The notes beneath the pieces were generated by a model. The model did not search any database and had not been told where the DNA came from. It worked only from the letters and a program-made list of their open reading frames with translations. 64,000 nucleotides of DNA from contig CALNXK010000133.1 in assembly GCA_942486035.1 (NCBI GenBank), forward strand, positions 575,001 to 639,000, written 5' to 3'. Below are positions 61,169 through 64,000 of the stretch, one piece after another (positions within the stretch are counted from its first letter, which is position 1; each line of letters begins with the position of its first letter). Position numbers and translations under genes: made by a program. This DNA is from Porites lobata (taxonomy: Eukaryota; Cnidaria; Anthozoa; Scleractinia; Poritidae).

Positions 61169-61205
<37 letters not shown>

Positions 61206-64000
61206 CCTAGAGTAAACTACTTGAAAACCATACCCTTCACAGCGCACATACCCATATAGCCCATATATGGCAGTACCCCCCCCGGGTCCTTATCCGAGTT
61301 AAGAATCGTCATTTAGTCAAAATTTCCGGAATTTCCGGTTCGGCGGTAAATGGAACACGTTTTGTCGGTTCGTCCCACTGGACGGTTTGGAAAATCTAAA
61401 AAGGTGGTCCTTATCCGAATTTCAGAACGGAATGTCGAGTTCCATTTACGTTTATCGTAGTTTGTACCAGTTCCAGGTCCACGGTCGGGCACCGCGCCAC
61501 GTACCGGGGTTTACGACCAAATGGAACAACTTTTTACCGATCGGAAATTCCACTTTTGCTACCACCGAAATTTCCGGGTTTTTTTCGTAAATGGAAAGCG
61601 CCCAATGTCTAACCGTTTGAAGATGTAATTACAAAGGCAGCACTTTCTCCCATATTATATTTCAGAACAGCCAAAGTGTTGATCCTGCTATGGTTTGAAC
61701 CAGCGGCCTCCTGCTCCGAAAACCGAAGCTTATCCCTGTTAGAAGTCTCCTTAAGTATAAAAATAAGAAGCAAGAGGAAGCTTTTCAAAGCATCGGGAAC
61801 AAACTTACTTGAAGTTAGTCTAGAAAATGATCTTCTTCCCCTTGCATAAGAAGTCAACTCCATGTTTATTATACAACAATAAGACGCGCAAGTTCATACT
61901 TACTAGTATGTGCCTCTAATCTTTCCTGTTATTTTGCAATTGCTCTCATCTTCCACCAGGTCATCACCTAATTTGAGTAACTGTGCGTCCTTGCAGCGGT
62001 CCACAATTAGCGTTATCACCTTTGGTAAACAGTATTATTGTCAAAATTAGCAATAAATAAATGAGGCTGACTAGATATAAAGCATTGTGAATCTCAGAGG
62101 GTGTTATCCACCTAGGCCTTCGATCTCGGTGGATAACACTCCCCGATATCGGCATAACTTTTCATAACATAACGTCATAACGATATCCCAATCCAATTAG
62201 CCTGATTGATATCATGTTCCCCACTTCATAATATTTCTCGGCTAATAACGATATAACAGGGTAGGCTAGCGTATATTCTTTGGAATGGAAGTTGTCATCC
62301 GTTGAGTGTTATTTTGCTGTTCTTGCTATGTTATTACGCAGTAGCTTGACTATTTTGTCTTCGCAAAGCCTTTGTAACTGTTCTCCAGCTCTATCAAACA
62401 GCTGAGCTATTAAGCCTTTTCCTTTCCCTTTATTGAAATTAATTTTTAAAAGAGACTTCATCTTCAAAAATATCGGAAAAGACTTGAAAATTTAATCAAT
62501 CAATAGCTAGTTATGAAGGATTAGGTGGAAGATTCAAGGCAATAATAAACAGAATTATTTTGAAAGAATAATAAATGAAAAATAGGCTTTTCACTTTCCA
62601 AGTGATTGTTTTGCTTATTTGAAATTGGTTTAAATAATTACATGCCTGAAGGCATATTCGCTTTATACAGCTAATACTTTTAACCGAATGATATCAGATA
62701 CCGTACTTTTAGTTCTTGGCGTACTTCAAGAACATGCCATTCACCATCATCCAGCCGAACACCACGTGACATAGTAAGCACTAAAGACTCAGCTCCTAAG
62801 GACATGATCACACGGATGAAACCATCATACAGCACAATAGCCATGAAATCACGAGACTCACCAGTACGGACTGTCAAGAGAGTAAATGACAAAGACGGTT
62901 AGCAAGCAATTTAATACCTGCAACGAAAATGTTCATAACCCGTAGAAACGCAATCAATTTGAATAAAATAAAAGCTAGGAATGTTTATTGACTAAGAAGG
63001 GCAGCCAGCAGGGTCCAAAGAAGGATAACAAAACATTCATCAAAAGACTAGAACAAGGTCGGTTGCAAAAGTGCTGGCCGGAATAATACTTGACGAAAAT
63101 AGTTCCAGCTGGAATAATACAACCACGAGTTTCATCGGAGAAGTACTTAGCTCGAGTCGGAGAGGTACTCAGCTTGACTCAATTCAGAGATACAGGGTGG
63201 TTGTTGTTCCTTGTTTTCGATGTCTTTGTCCTCAGACCAGACACGCTCTGCGAGTTCTACCCTCTCCTTCCTCAAAGCGCCTCTTTTGTCGTAGTACATA
63301 TACTCCTGGCACCTTTTTTTACGTGCCTTCGCCTTTGTCAGAACTTTTACCAAAACTTTCATAAAGTATTTAGTTTATTTTGAAGATAATATTTGGTTCT
63401 TGAACATTTTTTCGTACATTTTCGTCTGACGCTATTTGCAAATAGGGCTCTTTGCAAACAACGCTCGCTCGTTGCCCTAGCCTAGAAGTAATTTGTAAGT
63501 TTTATATAAAAACAGGCGGGAAGGATTATTTTACAGAATAAAGTGGGGCATTATTGTATAAAGTAGCGAATTCGTATTTGCTTCTCTCCGTGTGTATTTC
63601 ATCGGCTCTTCCTATCACTGCGAAGCATTACCAACCCGGTAATCAATAAAAATAATAAAAACAACCATATTTAAACAGGGAGCCCGCGTCACACGTGGTT
63701 TTCAGTGGGGCCCAGCATTAAATAAAATTACAGATATAAAAATGCTTAAATATTAAAAGATAAAATTTAAAAAACTTTAAAAGATTAATAATTTAGGAAT
63801 TAAAAAAGAAAAATTATAAGATACTCCTAATATGTCTTTTAAAAGATAAATGTCAGAAATGTTTTTTAACTTCACTTATTACTCCTCCAGCAAAGGATAA
63901 TAGCACAAACCTTGCTCTAAGGGGCCTTGATAAAGTAAAAGTCCATTTGCAACTAATGTTGTAAATTCTAGCTGTACAACACTCCTTTCGTATACCACCA
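53144..64000 (-). CDS. Second type III classical cadherin, 3' part (10 coding exons, runs off the window)
   Basis: A paralog of the plus-strand gene in opposite orientation. The exons visible cover part of laminin-G 1, EGF-like 2, laminin-G 2 with serine tract and insert exon, EGF-like 3, the transmembrane helix and the tail, totalling about 2,660 nt. All intron phases equal those of the first gene. Five internal exons have identical length (164, 116, 287, 220, 400 nt) and the others differ by multiples of three. The tail keeps the juxtamembrane EYDLRFLMKYMYTE motif and the C-terminal DEGHDSDVDDLSQL block. It should bind p120- and beta-catenin-like partners. The cadherin repeats and signal peptide must lie right of 64000. 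Frames are intact, so it is not a pseudogene within the window. Confidence 0.92.
53873..54272 (-). CDS. Paralog exon 23: transmembrane helix and juxtamembrane tail
   Basis: It begins GIRPTQKPPQWNWPAVLAVL, a Leu/Val-rich helix, then GLYLLCKKCRSDAVDG, GEADSTEYDLRFLMKYMYTE and DNHHFNLRELMSYK. Exactly 400 nt as in the first gene. Confidence 0.92.
54365..55255. mobile_element. TA-flanked inverted-repeat element, copy 2 (891 bp, complete)
   Basis: TA/GCCTGAATTTCATCCGATTA at the left and the inverse AATCGGATGAATTTCAGGC/TA at the right; inverted similarity extends about 90 bp to the TCCAGTGACGTCACT motif. Oriented opposite to copy 1 (19294-20365). A plus-strand 60-residue frame (MKNLPTLRNDSSFAVQFSIS...) is shared with copy 1. 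Confidence 0.8.
55743..55994 (-). CDS. Paralog exon 22: end of laminin-G 2 and EGF-like 3
   Basis: It begins CIAQNRLNGVDLDLKD, then GCPCEAGECANNGTC and CKCTGKWKGLRC. It keeps the glycosylation-rich loop (KNITITEPNTTKS). 252 nt, three codons shorter than its homolog. Confidence 0.9.
56644..57183 (-). CDS. Paralog exon 21: insertion inside laminin-G 2
   Basis: It reads GGLRRITALKVMQAIV, QTASGSLISTYSAF, GVNLITINNKGSVHV and IVIGSAGVSVTQVQLSNNSL, then a variable Gly/Ala/Asn-rich end. At 540 nt it is 14 codons longer than its homolog. Donor GTTAGA. Confidence 0.9.
57773..57992 (-). CDS. Paralog exon 20: laminin-G 2
   Basis: It reads LQDEVIRCIFRMAGRTKILQ and DNKYHTVIVKRLGNYATLQV, nearly identical to the first gene. 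220 nt; acceptor CATTTTTACAG, donor GTAATA. Confidence 0.92.
59249..59574 (-). CDS. Paralog exon 19: serine tract and RRRR site
   Basis: It begins AAAGNYYLENSYSQYSV, then about 35 residues nearly all serine with one Trp, then LSRRRRLALP (RRRR at 59396-59407), then SEYFTDIALKIKVNPG. Three nucleotides longer than the homologous exon. Confidence 0.9.
59994..60280 (-). CDS. Paralog exon 18: end of laminin-G 1 and EGF-like 2
   Basis: It reads YLNSLWPLQIGGVENPG, YTGFNGCIRKITNN, GCPNCTNHGYCEPY and CVCDVGYLGPNC. 287 nt. Donor GTAAGT after CAAAATA. Confidence 0.92.
60984..61286. mobile_element. CCCGGG-ended element, copy 2 (inverted relative to copy 1)
   Basis: About 303 bp, the reverse complement of 5145-5476 with small deletions. 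Flanks TCCTGAT and TCCTTAT may be a decayed 8-bp target duplication. Confidence 0.75.
61904..62019 (-). CDS. Paralog exon 17: laminin-G 1
   Basis: It reads VITLIVDRCKDAQLLKLGDD then SNCKITGKIRGTYY. 116 nt with the same phases as its homolog. It has no start codon and is partly covered by an unrelated frame, so it is easily missed. Confidence 0.88.
62101..62139. repeat. Hairpin with GTGTTATCCACC arms
   Basis: GTGTTATCCACC (62101-62112) and GGTGGATAACAC (62128-62139) are perfect 12-bp arms around a 15-nt loop, inside an intron of the second cadherin. Probably the end of a dispersed element. Confidence 0.6.
62707..62870 (-). CDS. Paralog exon 16: laminin-G 1
   Basis: It reads GESRDFMAIVLYDGFIRVIM then DDGEWHVLEVRQELK. 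164 nt, same as in the first gene. Acceptor TCTCTTGACAG. Confidence 0.9.
63911..64000 (-). CDS. Paralog exon homologous to exon 15 (cut by window edge)
   Basis: It reads VVYERSVVQLEF then ANGLLLYQGPLEQ and donor GTTTGT. It matches VVYERSVVQLEF in the first gene and ends in phase 1 like it. The 5' part lies outside the window. Confidence 0.85.

Larger units (their letters stand above)
53409..63910 (-). other. Contents of the introns of the second cadherin
   Basis: 54273-55742 holds the TA-flanked element copy 2. 60281-61903 holds the CCCGGG-ended element copy 2 and, at about 61290-61610, a segment with GTAAATGGAA motifs that looks like a further dispersed repeat. 62020-62706 holds a small hairpin. 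In 53409-53872, 55995-56643, 57184-57772, 57993-59248, 59575-59993 and 62871-63910 I see nothing I can name. Confidence 0.55.

Overview
This is a eukaryotic, AT-rich, intron- and repeat-laden window that reads as an anthozoan cnidarian, probably a stony coral. The reasons are an approximately 32-repeat type III classical cadherin of the kind known from cnidarians, GT-AG introns with large multi-repeat exons, a tRNA-derived SINE, LINE reverse-transcriptase debris and many short inverted-repeat elements. The species assignment is inference.

Layout. 1-15,700: gene-poor DNA with inverted-repeat elements, LINE fragments, a SINE, a pseudo-exon split by a 332-bp insertion, the last exon of an unrecognised six-helix membrane protein on the minus strand (8441-9235), and an orphan exon-like segment (15203-15352). 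15,728-45,709: one complete plus-strand gene that I assembled as 24 coding exons (13,467 nt, 4,488 residues, all junctions phase-consistent). It has a signal peptide, about 32 cadherin repeats, a membrane-proximal EGF/laminin-G block, one transmembrane helix, and a cytoplasmic tail with p120-catenin-like and beta-catenin-like binding motifs. 45,710-53,143: 7.4 kb between convergent genes, with several inverted-repeat elements and a roughly 1.1-kb minisatellite whose 39-bp unit is itself a hairpin. 53,144-64,000: the 3' part of a second, paralogous classical cadherin on the minus strand. Ten coding exons are visible and the gene runs off the right edge. Exon order, phases and most exon lengths match the first gene.

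Together the two genes form a tail-to-tail duplicated pair of adhesion receptors expected at adherens junctions, with catenins as cytoplasmic partners. Unusual points shared by both copies are a long serine tract ending in a four-arginine (furin-like) site and an extra exon of about 165-180 residues, both placed inside the second laminin-G domain, and a duplicated juxtamembrane DL-containing motif. Coordinates of splice sites come from manual reading of reading frame, consensus and paralog agreement. No search or transcript data were available.
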